From Echinostoma caproni (taxonomy: Eukaryota > Platyhelminthes > Trematoda > Plagiorchiida > Echinostomatidae), in the NCBI GenBank assembly GCA_900618425.1, contig UZAN01048082.1, positions 1 through 24,919 on the forward strand: DNA of 24,919 bases. Direction: 5' to 3'. Shown piece after piece: positions 11,701 to 20,098 of the stretch (within the stretch, counting starts at the first letter, position 1; each line of letters opens with the position of its first letter). The notes below the pieces were generated by a model. It saw nothing but the letters and a program-made list of their open reading frames with translations. It ran no database searches and was not told the DNA's origin. A program made the translations under genes and the position numbers.

Positions 11701-14700
11701 TGTACACGCTTGCGAATCGTCAAACTCCGTAACAGTAAAGAACAATGATATAAGTCACGGGGATGATCGAAAACGTCAGGTTGGGTAAAAAATGATAGAG
11801 TGTATTCTGTGGCGTTTAGCGCAAATAAAGCAAGTGAATTGAAAACCTAGGAATTACTGAACAATCATTTCGAACTACGAGGGTTTCATCAGCAGTGTTA
11901 ATCCATCGACCCAACTGGGGATCATTCATCTGCTCTACAAACGACGAAATTCACTTTATGATTCGACCAAATGTTCTATTAATGTAATGAAAAAGAATAT
12001 ATTTCTAGCACTGTTATTCATATGCTATGCAAAAACAAATCCTTAACGGCTATGCAATAAAAAATCTTTGTTTTCTAATACGTTGGCAACCAGGTTTAAC
12101 ACCAGTTGGTTTATCACTGAGTTCCCTTTTCCCTTCCAGCTGATTTGTACGAATACGGCAAGTTACACTTTTTATACAATCAAATCTTCAGATAGATATG
12201 GTAACCAATATTTTTTCATTAAATTATATTTTCAAATATCCTCCATGCATTTTTATAAATGACCTTCCATGATGTGTGTGTGATTGTCATTCTCTTTGTG
12301 CGTTCATTTTCAATTTCGCAGACTGGAATACTGATACTGTGGGTAAGTTAATTCCAGTCGGTGTGTATTTTGTTTTGCATGTTTCCTTTTACTCACTACC
12401 AATTATTCCCGAAATGAATAGAGATCAAAATATTCATTCCTCGTCAGTCAAGAGCAAAAGTGATCGCGGAGACGTAACATCTGAATTTCGAATAGTTATA
12501 TAAAAACAAATTAGGATAAATTGGCAAGTACGATTCAGCTTGATGTCAATGTATGGTAGCGGAAATCAACAACTGTTTAGACTGAATAGGTTGTCTAAAT
12601 CATCAACGCTTGTCTGCATAATTCTCACCGGCGCTTTAATCTTTATCAATTTATNGAGCCAAAAATATGAAGAATAACTTTAGTGGACATTTTAACACAA
12701 TCTTAACAATTGTTGCATTCAAATCCATCAAAAAGAAACAGCCTTTTCACATTTTATCGCTATTTAATACGAGTGATGAACAGGTAACAACGATCAAACA
12801 TATTTGGTGTTTGATCAGTGAATAATTGCTTTTCTTATATACTTCCATTACACTAATTTTAATAAGACTTCTCGGTGCGAGGAACATTAAACATCAACGG
12901 GAGCAGAATTCCAATTGCAAACAAAGATTCACTGGATGTGAAAACTATTCAATCGGGATTGTATCGCATGGTAAGTTTATATGTACCGTAACTCATCTTT
13001 CAATGAATGCTTGATGCTGACGATGACCGTGTTTTGATAAAATTTTCAGCCCGGAATTCACACGATGATTAAACCGATGTTTTCACGAGATCAGGTTTCC
13101 CTGGGCAACGTTAACTTATTTAACCTGAACGGATACGTCGGGGTCTCGTTTCTGCTGACCTACGAGAAGAATACTCTTCAGTCCTACAGTTTGGACCCCA
13201 GTTGCACAACTTTCCCCAATCTTTTACAACAGGCTTTTAGGAATCCAACAACACGTGGAGGGGTTCAACTTGATCGCGATGCGACTGTTCACTGTAAGTA
13301 TCCGGAATAAGACGAGTATTTTCGACATTAAACATCTTATTTGACTATACTTTGTCCATAATCATAACGAAAATTATAGCATTGCATGCATACGAACGCC
13401 CAAATTCCAGCTTTTGAAGGTTTGCCACATTTTGCATGGGAAATATATAATTTTTGCGGCATTGGGCTTAAATTTCCGAGATATTCGATCCCACTGATAA
13501 CGGTTACCTGGAATTTTTTACTGCTGAAGAAATTCTAATACGGGTCCATTTTAATCCACGCATCAAGACCAAAAGGGGACTGACGTCACGTGATTCTACC
13601 ATTTCGTTCGATATCCTAGTCACCGACGGAAATTAATCGCGTACGTACATAGCTCTTGGTTTATTTGGTTATTACGTGTCATGGAATGAGGTCACATTAT
13701 TTATAAAAAATAATTTCACCTGTGTAGCATGATGCATTGATGATTTCACTAAACACGACTCAATGAAGAGAATAAACTTGATAACTGAATTGCCACTCGG
13801 AATCGCTTCATTTCAATACGCTGGTTTTGTTTTCAGTGATGACTCCTCTGACAACTAGTAGAGGTGAGTTTATTGAAAGTTTGAATTTTCCTCACGAATT
13901 TATTAGTTGTACGCCTGACTTCATAGTGTCGCATATCTGATTAATACCCCGATATTACCGCAATGTCATCAATGGTCTGATTTGAATTGACAAACTTCCT
14001 ATTGGTATTCTCACTGGAATTAAATTTGGAGCTCCCTTGAGGAGTTTGAGAATTCGGTAGTACATCACGGCCTGAGCGGTTAGATGCTACCTCTACTGAG
14101 AAAACGTGCATCAAGGGCGTTAACCTTCAGTAACTTCTGGTGGGCGATTTATAAATTCTGCGGCGAATAGACAATGCCTATGGGAAATCAACCGATGTGG
14201 TCATCGCTGCAAGCATACTGGTGGTGTGCAAAACTCACTGTCATAAACACCCGTATTTTAATCGTCATAATCACAAGAGAGATGCTTTGCGAAACAATTC
14301 TCAACCAGATTAAAACACTCATATGGTGACATTCTAGATCTGCTGGAGGCCGTATATTACACGTTGTCGAAGCATGATGCAGTATCCTCCAAAAAAATCT
14401 TGTGTATATTTTAAATGCTTCTCGGGAAAACCATCATAACATAAAACATACACCTTGGTTGGTTTACTGGATGAAATATCATCCCACAATTTCTCCAGTT
14501 TGATTACGAGCTTCCATGAAGTTTTACTCATTTTCAGTTATTCGTAGAATCTGGATGAACCCGAAAATAACAGACGTAAACTCAGGTGCAGCTCATTGAA
14601 TTCTTCTTTTGCCAGATTATTTATCATCCTGTTGCAATCAACATGTGTTCATGTTTTCTTCACACATGGCTATATTAAATTATTCTGAATTTTTTTCTCT

Positions 14701-17700
14701 TAAACAAATAATGGCCAATCAGCGACTAAATATTTTTCTTCTCCTTCAGTAACCACTGCTGGAGAAATGGATCTAACAAGACCGGAAGGAGTGTATACAG
14801 GCAAGCTCAAAATTGCTATTTAAAACAATAATTTTAGAGGAACACGGTTTCTGGTTACAAAACGTCACACAAAATAATTGCCCAGTTGTTGAGTGATATT
14901 TTGTACAATTCGAAAAGATAAAATGAAAATGTATATAACTGACAAGGTTGAGACATTTTTGAGGAAATATGTTGAAACATCCCCAGGGTACAATTTTAAT
15001 TAGTTGCCAATAGCGAATTCCCATGGGGTCACGTTACATCAATACACCAAAAAAGCAAATGAACTGCGTGACAGTATGTATATTTTAGTAAAATAACATG
15101 TAAGAAAACCTTGTTAAATGCAAACATAAACGAACGGAAATCCTTTTACGAAATATCAACGTATGTATTGATTCAAATACGTTACCACAACCGGTTGGAT
15201 TTATTGAGTTTTCTCAGTGACTAAGTTTGTTAAACTGCATCGCTTATTCTGTGCTTCCAATTCCAAAAACGCATATAGAAGAGTTTTGTCTGAGATTGCA
15301 TGAGTGCGGAGTAGAAACATTCACTGTGATGCATGGCAGTTTGCACACGCGAACTGACTTTTGCGCTCCCACATTTTTATGCACCAAACAACCTCACCCG
15401 AAAAAACCCTTCTGATACTCAGTCGCGCTGAGATGGAAAATTAAAATCGTTTACTGACCAGTGCTTTCAGCACACGTGGCAGATATTCAAAAAGAACCTC
15501 AGTAAAAGTAGTTCTGATAGTAGTGTTTCAGCTGATGAACTGCGCCTACGCACAAACACACCTGTCATTCATTTGCACACATCACGAGTGCGTTGTGCAA
15601 ATCTGAACACACACAGGTGTGTGTGATACTCCACCTCGTAGAATAGTTGTTTGCGGTTGTTTCATAAACAAATTCCATGATGTTTTTCCTTTTACCCTAT
15701 CTATATGAAAAATAACAAATATGAACTTACAAAAAACATAAGTGATGCGGTTGTCCTTCACCGCTTCCTGTGATGAAGTGATTCAATAGGTCCTTTTTGA
15801 TCAGTTGTTAATCTTCGTGGTTTGTCTCAGTTCACCTGAGCATCCCAGCTGCGTGATTTTCTCCCATCCTTTTATCATGCGGTCCATATACAGTGCCCCC
15901 TCACGATGAACGAAATCAAATCCCTCCGGAGGATGCCTATCCGGGTGAGTAGAGTGATAATGCATGAAAGTAAACAAAAAAAGTATTTGTTCAGTATATG
16001 AACGTGAGATTCAATGCTAAATCGGTTTACTTCTTTTGATCTCTGAGAGCCATTCTGTATTATTAAATGCGGCAGTCCTGACAAGCAGACACTGTCGAAA
16101 GACAGCAGCATATACGAAACAGCCAAGAAAAACTGTCTAGGGATCTAGAACCACTCCCGTATTCTATCTGTCGGTGATAACCCTATCATCAAACAAACAC
16201 GAAAACTACAGAACCATTGATAGAAATTTCACATCAATTCCATTCCGTTTTCCTCCTATAATAAAGTGAATAATTAGTAAATCAATACCCGATTGTCTCT
16301 GCTATACTCAGAACCATGCTAGTTGTGGTTTCGTGAACAAATGAAATCCGACTGTTTATTTAAATATATTTTTCGTTGGTCACTCCGCTTCAGATCGAAA
16401 ACCGGATGAGAGAGAATCGTCAGAATCTGAAAGACGTTATCCAGGTGAGAAATAAATCTTGTTCAAAATCCTTCCTTCCTGAATACAATAAACAACTTAG
16501 TTTGCCTCGAAGGGATTTCACTCGATGGTTTGTTACAAAAGTATTCACAATTATTTAGTCACCAAACTTATAATGCCGTATTCAGGAATCGCACAAGTCG
16601 GATAGTTTCAAGGACTTTTTATCAGTAGTGCCCCAAGTAGCGTTAAATAACCGAAAGAAATGCTTGATGGCTATTTTATCTTTCCATAGACCGAACGTCC
16701 TACACACCCGAAGAGCCAACTTACAAAAATGTTGACGGTGAGTTTGTTGATGGAAAACGGTGATATCACATTTCATGGTGAGTATGTAATTCGTAGGCTG
16801 CGATTATTTGGTTTCTCGCGATTTCTCAGTAAGTCTTGAACCGTTATCCACGAATTCTCTGCTAATTCAGGGTAGTCATACAGGAAATATGGTACAATAT
16901 CAGTATATATTTTGTCTCAGTATCTGCATAGAAATTTGCAATGAATAGGTTTTTGTATGATAGTAAATTTGGCCACAATTCGGAGCTGTGGCACAACTTT
17001 TATGTAGTATAAAGGGTTCTTTACCCATATTTATTTTAATATGAGTATAACTGAAATGAACGTTCGTGATGTCTCTTCATTCAGCGTCCACAGGCGACGA
17101 TGATACTGGAGGTGCAACCAATGAAGATAGTGAGTGTGCCTCTCGGTATCCAATTAATTGATTCATTTTTAATTCATTCTATTTTCATCTAATCATGTCA
17201 ACTTCAAGATGCAACATGTGCTTTTTATCTTCATTGGTCTCATGTACTTCAAAATGATGTAGTTGAGAATTATTCCACGCTAACTAATAGTAACCCTAGT
17301 GGCAAGACCAATAATGCTCTCACTAAATCTGATCTGTAATTAGGTACATTTATCTAACAAATACTTGGAAGTACCTTAGCGAAAACAGTGTGTTTTCTCC
17401 TCAGGAATAACGGAACAAATGCACAACATTTTCCAGAGAAGCGGGCGGTTCACAAGCAACGCAAACGCCGGAAGGCTTGGATAAAGAGAGTGTATTATTT
17501 TGTGATTGAATGATGACTTTCACTAAAGTGATAATAAGGAGATAAAACTTTTCAAAGAAAGTTCCACTTTATTTTAACAAATTGTGACCGTTCTAGGACC
17601 GTATTTTGGTTTCACAATTTATATTAATTGGAGGGTGTAGAGATGAGAAAATTATTCTGTTCAGCCCGAGTAAACCTGTTGAATGGTAACAACATGCGAT

Positions 17701-18543
17701 TACTTTAATTATAATAGTAACAAGACAAACAATATACCGAACAAGTTTATTTGCGCAAATTCGTTCTGCGGCATCTACAGTTGCAATGATATATGTGTGG
17801 TTACATGTATGTATGGCCATATATACTGGTAAAGTATTTTAAATCGATTCGTGTAGCTCGGGTGAACTGAATTCCGTTTCATCTATTCGCCGAGCTTTAC
17901 AATTTCTTGATAAACGTTTTATCACCAACAATGATGTTTGCAAATAAATTGCAGACTAGGCGAACAAACAAAACAGAATCTTGACTTTCATCGTATTTTT
18001 CCTACCAACGCTAATTCTTCCGAACCTTGTTCACGATATCGAATATTCTGTTGTCCCTCAGTAGACGCACTTTTGATTTTGCTTCTATCAGCCGAATGCC
18101 AATAAAATGTACGACTTCTCGACTGTGACTATAGATGGTGATACATCAGTCTTAAATTAACAAAGGCTTAGTAAATAAACACCATCATAATTTATCTATG
18201 AAAATGACTCATACTCTCTACATCTTTGTGCCCATGGAGTTCATATCTCCTGCCATTATTCATACCGAGGTGTCCAATTTTACTCATCTGCGTTTGTATC
18301 AATCTCATGAAAAATGCATCATTCTGTTCGTGCTTTGTACTCCACTCGTGTTACATAGTCATAAAGATGAAAATCATCTTAAAGAATATGTATGGATTTA
18401 ACATTTTATGCATTCATAAACTGTGTATATATTTATCATGGTTTTCGGTTTCAGATGAAAATGATTCCGGAAGTCATCTTTCCTACTGTGTTGTGCTACT
18501 TCTATTGACGTTCTTTACCCTGAACTTCGATATCTATATATAG
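8660..18543 (+). CDS. Multi-exon micro-exon-type gene: signal peptide, two SEA-like modules, micro-exon stalk, C-terminal hydrophobic anchor (392 aa)
   Basis: Fifteen exons (8660-8714, 9320-9337, 9858-9976, 10619-10856, 12140-12157, 12322-12342, 12867-12970, 13050-13293, 13837-13863, 14750-14800, 15894-15944, 16394-16444, 16690-16737, 17085-17129, 18455-18543) join into 1,179 nt with no internal stop, ending in TAG. Predicted layout: signal peptide 1-18, SEA-like module 1 about 25-143, linker 144-156, SEA-like module 2 157-272, stalk 273-363, anchor 364-392. Sequons NVT, NGS and NDS suggest N-glycosylation. Known of MEGs in schistosomes: short symmetric exons, a signal peptide in the first exon, and secreted or surface products varied by exon skipping. 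Inferred here: a tegument- or gland-surface glycoprotein. It is not a classical MEG, because four conventional exons (104-244 nt) carry the folded modules. I do not recognise the specific family. The start ATG is chosen because it opens a convincing signal peptide ending at a consensus donor; the 5'UTR and promoter are not identified. Confidence 0.8.
9320..9337 (+). CDS. Exon 2: 18-nt symmetric micro-exon (TNINGE)
   Basis: It lies between acceptor TTTGCAG and donor GTGAGT, is phase 1 in and phase 1 out, and exactly six codons long. It joins in frame to exons 1 and 3. Skipping it would not shift the frame. Confidence 0.65.
9858..9976 (+). CDS. Exon 3: first half of SEA-like module 1
   Basis: It follows a pyrimidine-rich acceptor (CCCCCCTTAG) and ends at donor GTTTGT. 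Phase 1 in, phase 0 out, 119 nt. It codes for residues 25-64, with an opening strand RIEGRVYEH and three cysteines (46, 54, 62). It is the counterpart of exon 7, with the same phases and a similar position in the module. Confidence 0.75.
10619..10856 (+). CDS. Exon 4: second half of SEA-like module 1
   Basis: Acceptor CGTTACAG, donor GTACGT, phase 0 in and phase 1 out, 238 nt, residues 65-143. It contains a helix-like start (LIELLPIYIG), a beta-type segment (KYFILSLDMQF) that matches the central SEA hairpin, sequon NVT, and the motif CSTF placed 29 residues before the exon end. The open frame continues upstream to 10382 by chance; that part is intron. Confidence 0.8.
12140..12157 (+). CDS. 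Exon 5: 18-nt micro-exon with a GC donor (candidate)
   Basis: It is preceded by a long pyrimidine tract (CCCTTTTCCCTTCCAG after position 12123) and followed by GCAAGT, a consensus GC-type donor. Phase 1 in and out, coding PDLYEY when joined to exon 4. If it is skipped, exon 4 joins exon 6 in frame (His replaces the split codon). Less certain than the GT-AG exons. Confidence 0.5.
12322..12342 (+). CDS. Exon 6: 21-nt micro-exon (DWNTDTV)
   Basis: Acceptor TTTCGCAG and donor GTAAGT flank seven symmetric phase-1 codons. With exon 5 it makes a short, acidic, aromatic linker between the two SEA-like modules. Confidence 0.65.
12867..12970 (+). CDS. Exon 7: first half of SEA-like module 2
   Basis: The acceptor TTTTAATAAG is weak in pyrimidines but the donor GTAAGT is strong. 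Phase 1 in and phase 0 out, 104 nt, residues 157-191. It opens with FSVRGTLNINGS, parallel to RIEGRVY in exon 3, then a helix-like stretch (DVKTIQSGLYRM). Sequon NGS lies at the second strand. Confidence 0.75.
13050..13293 (+). CDS. Exon 8: second half of SEA-like module 2
   Basis: Acceptor AATTTTCAG, donor GTAAGT, phase 0 in and phase 1 out, 244 nt, residues 192-272. It has a helix (MIKPMFSRDQV) followed by the hairpin NLNGYVGVSFLLTYE, a good match to the SEA pattern of strand, Gly turn, then alternating hydrophobics. The usual autocleavage turn (Gly-Ser-Val-Val-Val) is not present: Tyr replaces Ser. CTTF lies 29 residues before the exon end, as CSTF does in exon 4. Confidence 0.85.
13837..13863 (+). 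CDS. Exon 9: 27-nt micro-exon (LMTPLTTSR)
   Basis: Acceptor TTTTGTTTTCAG, donor GTGAGT, symmetric phase 1, nine codons. Rich in Thr and Pro, so a likely O-glycosylated start of the stalk. Confidence 0.7.
14069..14080 (+). repeat. tRNA A-box-like motif within intron 9
   Basis: GGCCTGAGCGGT followed by TAGATGC resembles the A-box and D-loop of Leu/Ser-type tRNAs. It lies in a GC-richer patch (about 14030-14260). No B-box is seen at the expected distance, so at most it is a decayed SINE head. Confidence 0.2.
14750..14800 (+). CDS. Exon 10: 51-nt stalk module with a GC donor
   Basis: A very pyrimidine-rich acceptor (TTTTTCTTCTCCTTCAG) precedes 17 codons, VTTAGEMDLTRPEGVYT. The donor is GCAAGC. 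The nearby GT (GTATAC at 14793) would break the frame, whereas the GC donor keeps 51 nt and phase 1. It shares Glu6, Glu13 and Tyr16 with exons 11 and 12. Confidence 0.65.
15556..15622. repeat. Nested inverted repeats in intron 10
   Basis: Outer arms ACACACCTGT (15556-15565) and ACAGGTGTGT (15613-15622) enclose inner arms ATTTGCACA (15571-15579) and TGTGCAAAT (15594-15602). The RNA could fold into a two-tier hairpin in the intron ahead of exon 11. Confidence 0.55.
15894..15944 (+). CDS. Exon 11: 51-nt stalk module (VPPHDERNQIPPEDAYP)
   Basis: Acceptor CATATACAG and donor GTGAGT, symmetric phase 1, 17 codons. Same length as exons 10 and 12; it shares DER at module positions 5-7 with exon 12 and PE at 12-13 with exon 10. 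Confidence 0.75.
16394..16444 (+). CDS. Exon 12: 51-nt stalk module (DRKPDERESSESERRYP)
   Basis: Acceptor CGCTTCAG and donor GTGAGA, symmetric phase 1, 17 codons. Strongly charged and Ser-rich, ending in Tyr-Pro like exon 11. Confidence 0.75.
16690..16737 (+). CDS. Exon 13: 48-nt stalk module (DRTSYTPEEPTYKNVD)
   Basis: Acceptor ATCTTTCCATAG and donor GTGAGT, symmetric phase 1, 16 codons. It begins Asp-Arg like exon 12 and is rich in Pro, Thr and Tyr. Confidence 0.7.
17085..17129 (+). CDS. Exon 14: 45-nt acidic stalk module (ASTGDDDTGGATNED)
   Basis: Acceptor TCTTCATTCAG, donor GTGAGT, symmetric phase 1, 15 codons. It leaves an A as the first base of the split codon, unlike the preceding stalk exons, which leave G. 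Splicing to exon 15 gives Asn; skipping exon 14 would give Asp there. Confidence 0.7.
17405..17484 (+). CDS. Candidate alternative terminal exon (soluble isoform tail)
   Basis: It follows a good acceptor (GTGTTTTCTCCTCAG) and, read in phase 1 from exon 14, stays open for 26 residues (R, then ITEQMHNIFQRSGRF and on to NAGRLG) before TAA. Local GC is clearly above the surrounding intron. It contains no donor before the stop, so it could only be a last exon. Poly(A) signals AATAAA occur at 17943 and near 18102. It would replace the hydrophobic anchor with a hydrophilic, basic tail. It could also be a chance open stretch or a decayed exon. Confidence 0.4.
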
Positions 18544-18552
18544 TTTGCTCAG
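18455..18552 (+). CDS. Exon 15: membrane or GPI anchor and stop, followed by a 3'UTR donor
   Basis: The acceptor TCGGTTTCAG leads into NENDSGSHLSYC, then a hydrophobic run (VVLLLLTFFTLNF) and DIYI, stop TAG at 18541-18543. Small residues (Asn-Asp-Ser-Gly-Ser) just before the hydrophobic run fit a GPI attachment site, but the short polar end also allows a single transmembrane span with a four-residue tail. Nine bases after the stop a strong donor CAG|GTAAGT begins at 18553, so the exon probably ends at 18552. Confidence 0.75.
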
Positions 18553-19500
18553 GTAAGTCCATTCTCTGCTAGTGTAGCGTATCAGTTGAACAATTCAGGA
18601 GAATAAGTTAAACATATACGTTTCGGAATACCAAAGAATAGCTCAAGGATAAAGAATGTGAACCGTTGGGTGTAAATGATTATTAGTGTCTTATTTCATC
18701 ACATGCTCTTAGAGCGTAAGAATGCGTTGATATATATTTAAAAATGAGGTTACTTTCTGTATAGTTGTATGTACTGTATGTGTGGCTATAGCATGCACTT
18801 TTACATTGTTCTATTCCCGGTTGCGTGTAAGCTGAACGGAATTGCAACAAACGAACAAATTACTATGTTTTATCGGATTCATGGAAAGATAAATATTTAT
18901 GATGCGATTAATGAAAAACTTTGAATCTCATCATGCTCAATGGACCCAGCCCGTTGGCATATGGTTGATGGGGAAAATGTTTAGTTTACATCTATAGAAT
19001 TCATTGAGACCCCATCCTGGTAATCTAATACTATTCACAAAATATGATAAATCCTTAGTTGCTCGAGAGATTTCAAATTTGTGGCCGATGTAGTTATTAC
19101 CATTATTATTATTGCCGAAATGCGTCATTTCTCTTACAAATTCGAAATTTATATCAATAAAGCGAAATGCTCCTCCTAAACATTGTTTAACATGGATTTG
19201 TTCCAATGAAACAAGTAAGACGATTCAAGTTATATTGATGGTGCTATTAAGTGTTATTTGTGCAAAAAAATATGTTAACCAACAAAAAGTTACTTTATTA
19301 TCCTGATTGAAAGAATATTTTCGGTAAAGTGAAATTAACAATATTTCATGAATCCATGCATGTGAATTTACGACCAGAATGAGTAATTTATAATTTGGGA
19401 TATTGCAAACTTCTCGGTTTTCCTAACATTAACCTATCCGGTTTCGTGATGGTCTACTGTTTTACATCAAATTTCTTTCTCACTTTTATTCCCATTTCAG

Positions 19501-19625
19501 AGATTGCGGCTAGTGCTTCGTTTCAAATAGTCTCTAATGATTTTTTTTCTATTTACATTCATCCAAAAAAAATATTTTAATGTTCCTTCTCCTCTATCAA
19601 ATAAAATGTTATCCCGTTATTTTAC
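19501..19625 (+). other. Candidate 3'UTR exon with poly(A) signal AATAAA at 19600
   Basis: A long pyrimidine tract and CATTTCAG end at 19500, and AATAAA lies at 19600-19605. This is a natural partner for the donor at 18553. If that donor is not used, an unspliced 3'UTR could end at AATAAA 19156-19161. Inferred only from motifs. Confidence 0.35.
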
Positions 19626-19851
19626 AGAAATGTTTTTGCTTATTACATCACGATGATTTGAGATGAAACGTATTACCATAGAAGAATACAAAGTCAGCTA
19701 AAAACATCTAATATGCCGTTACTAGCTCAATCACTTCATATACTGATTCTTACAAATAAAGCCGAGACAAGCAAAGGAAAAATAAGCGAAACGCAAAGGT
19801 GAATCCATACTAGAACAATTTTCGTAAGTAGTCAAGCATACGTTTTCATAG

Positions 19852-20098
19852 GCAATTGCGCAGTTATTCGCTTTTTACCAGACTAAACGAGGATGAGAAT
19901 CACGCAATAGCTAAAAACTTCTCCAAATGCCACGTCATCCAGCCGCATAAATATAGTGGACGAGCCGACGTCACCTTCGTCATTAATCTAAACAGGCATA
20001 CAAAAAACGGCAATAATCTGCCTATCGCAGTGAAAAAGCAAAATGTGATAAATCTAACTGATATATTGTGGAGATACATTCAATTTTCTTGGATTTAG
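19852..20098 (+). pseudogene. Open stretch resembling the second half of an SEA-like module
   Basis: After an acceptor-like CGTTTTCATAG the frame runs to TAG at 20096-20098, with strong purine-first codon bias. The segment KYSGRADVTFVINLNRH looks like the SEA hairpin (compare NGYVGVSFLLTYEKN in exon 8), and NLTDILWRYIQF sits where the last helix would be. The acceptor would be phase 2, not phase 0 as in exons 4 and 8, and I found no matching first half upstream. I read it as a possible decayed or diverged copy. Confidence 0.3.

Noticed and set aside
6165..12655. Single N bases at 6165 and 12655
   Set aside because: Assembly ambiguities rather than biology; 12655 lies in intron 6 and does not affect the gene model.
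13411..13419. Possible 9-nt micro-exon between CCAG and GTTTGC
   Set aside because: It keeps frame, but both splice sites are weak and so short a match is expected by chance.
15471..15501. Possible micro-exon after a good acceptor (GTGCTTTCAG)
   Set aside because: 31 nt is not a multiple of three and would break the frame into exon 11; the donor GTAAAA is weak.
16587..16626. Possible exon after ATTCAG between exons 12 and 13
   Set aside because: Read in phase 1 it meets a stop after six codons.
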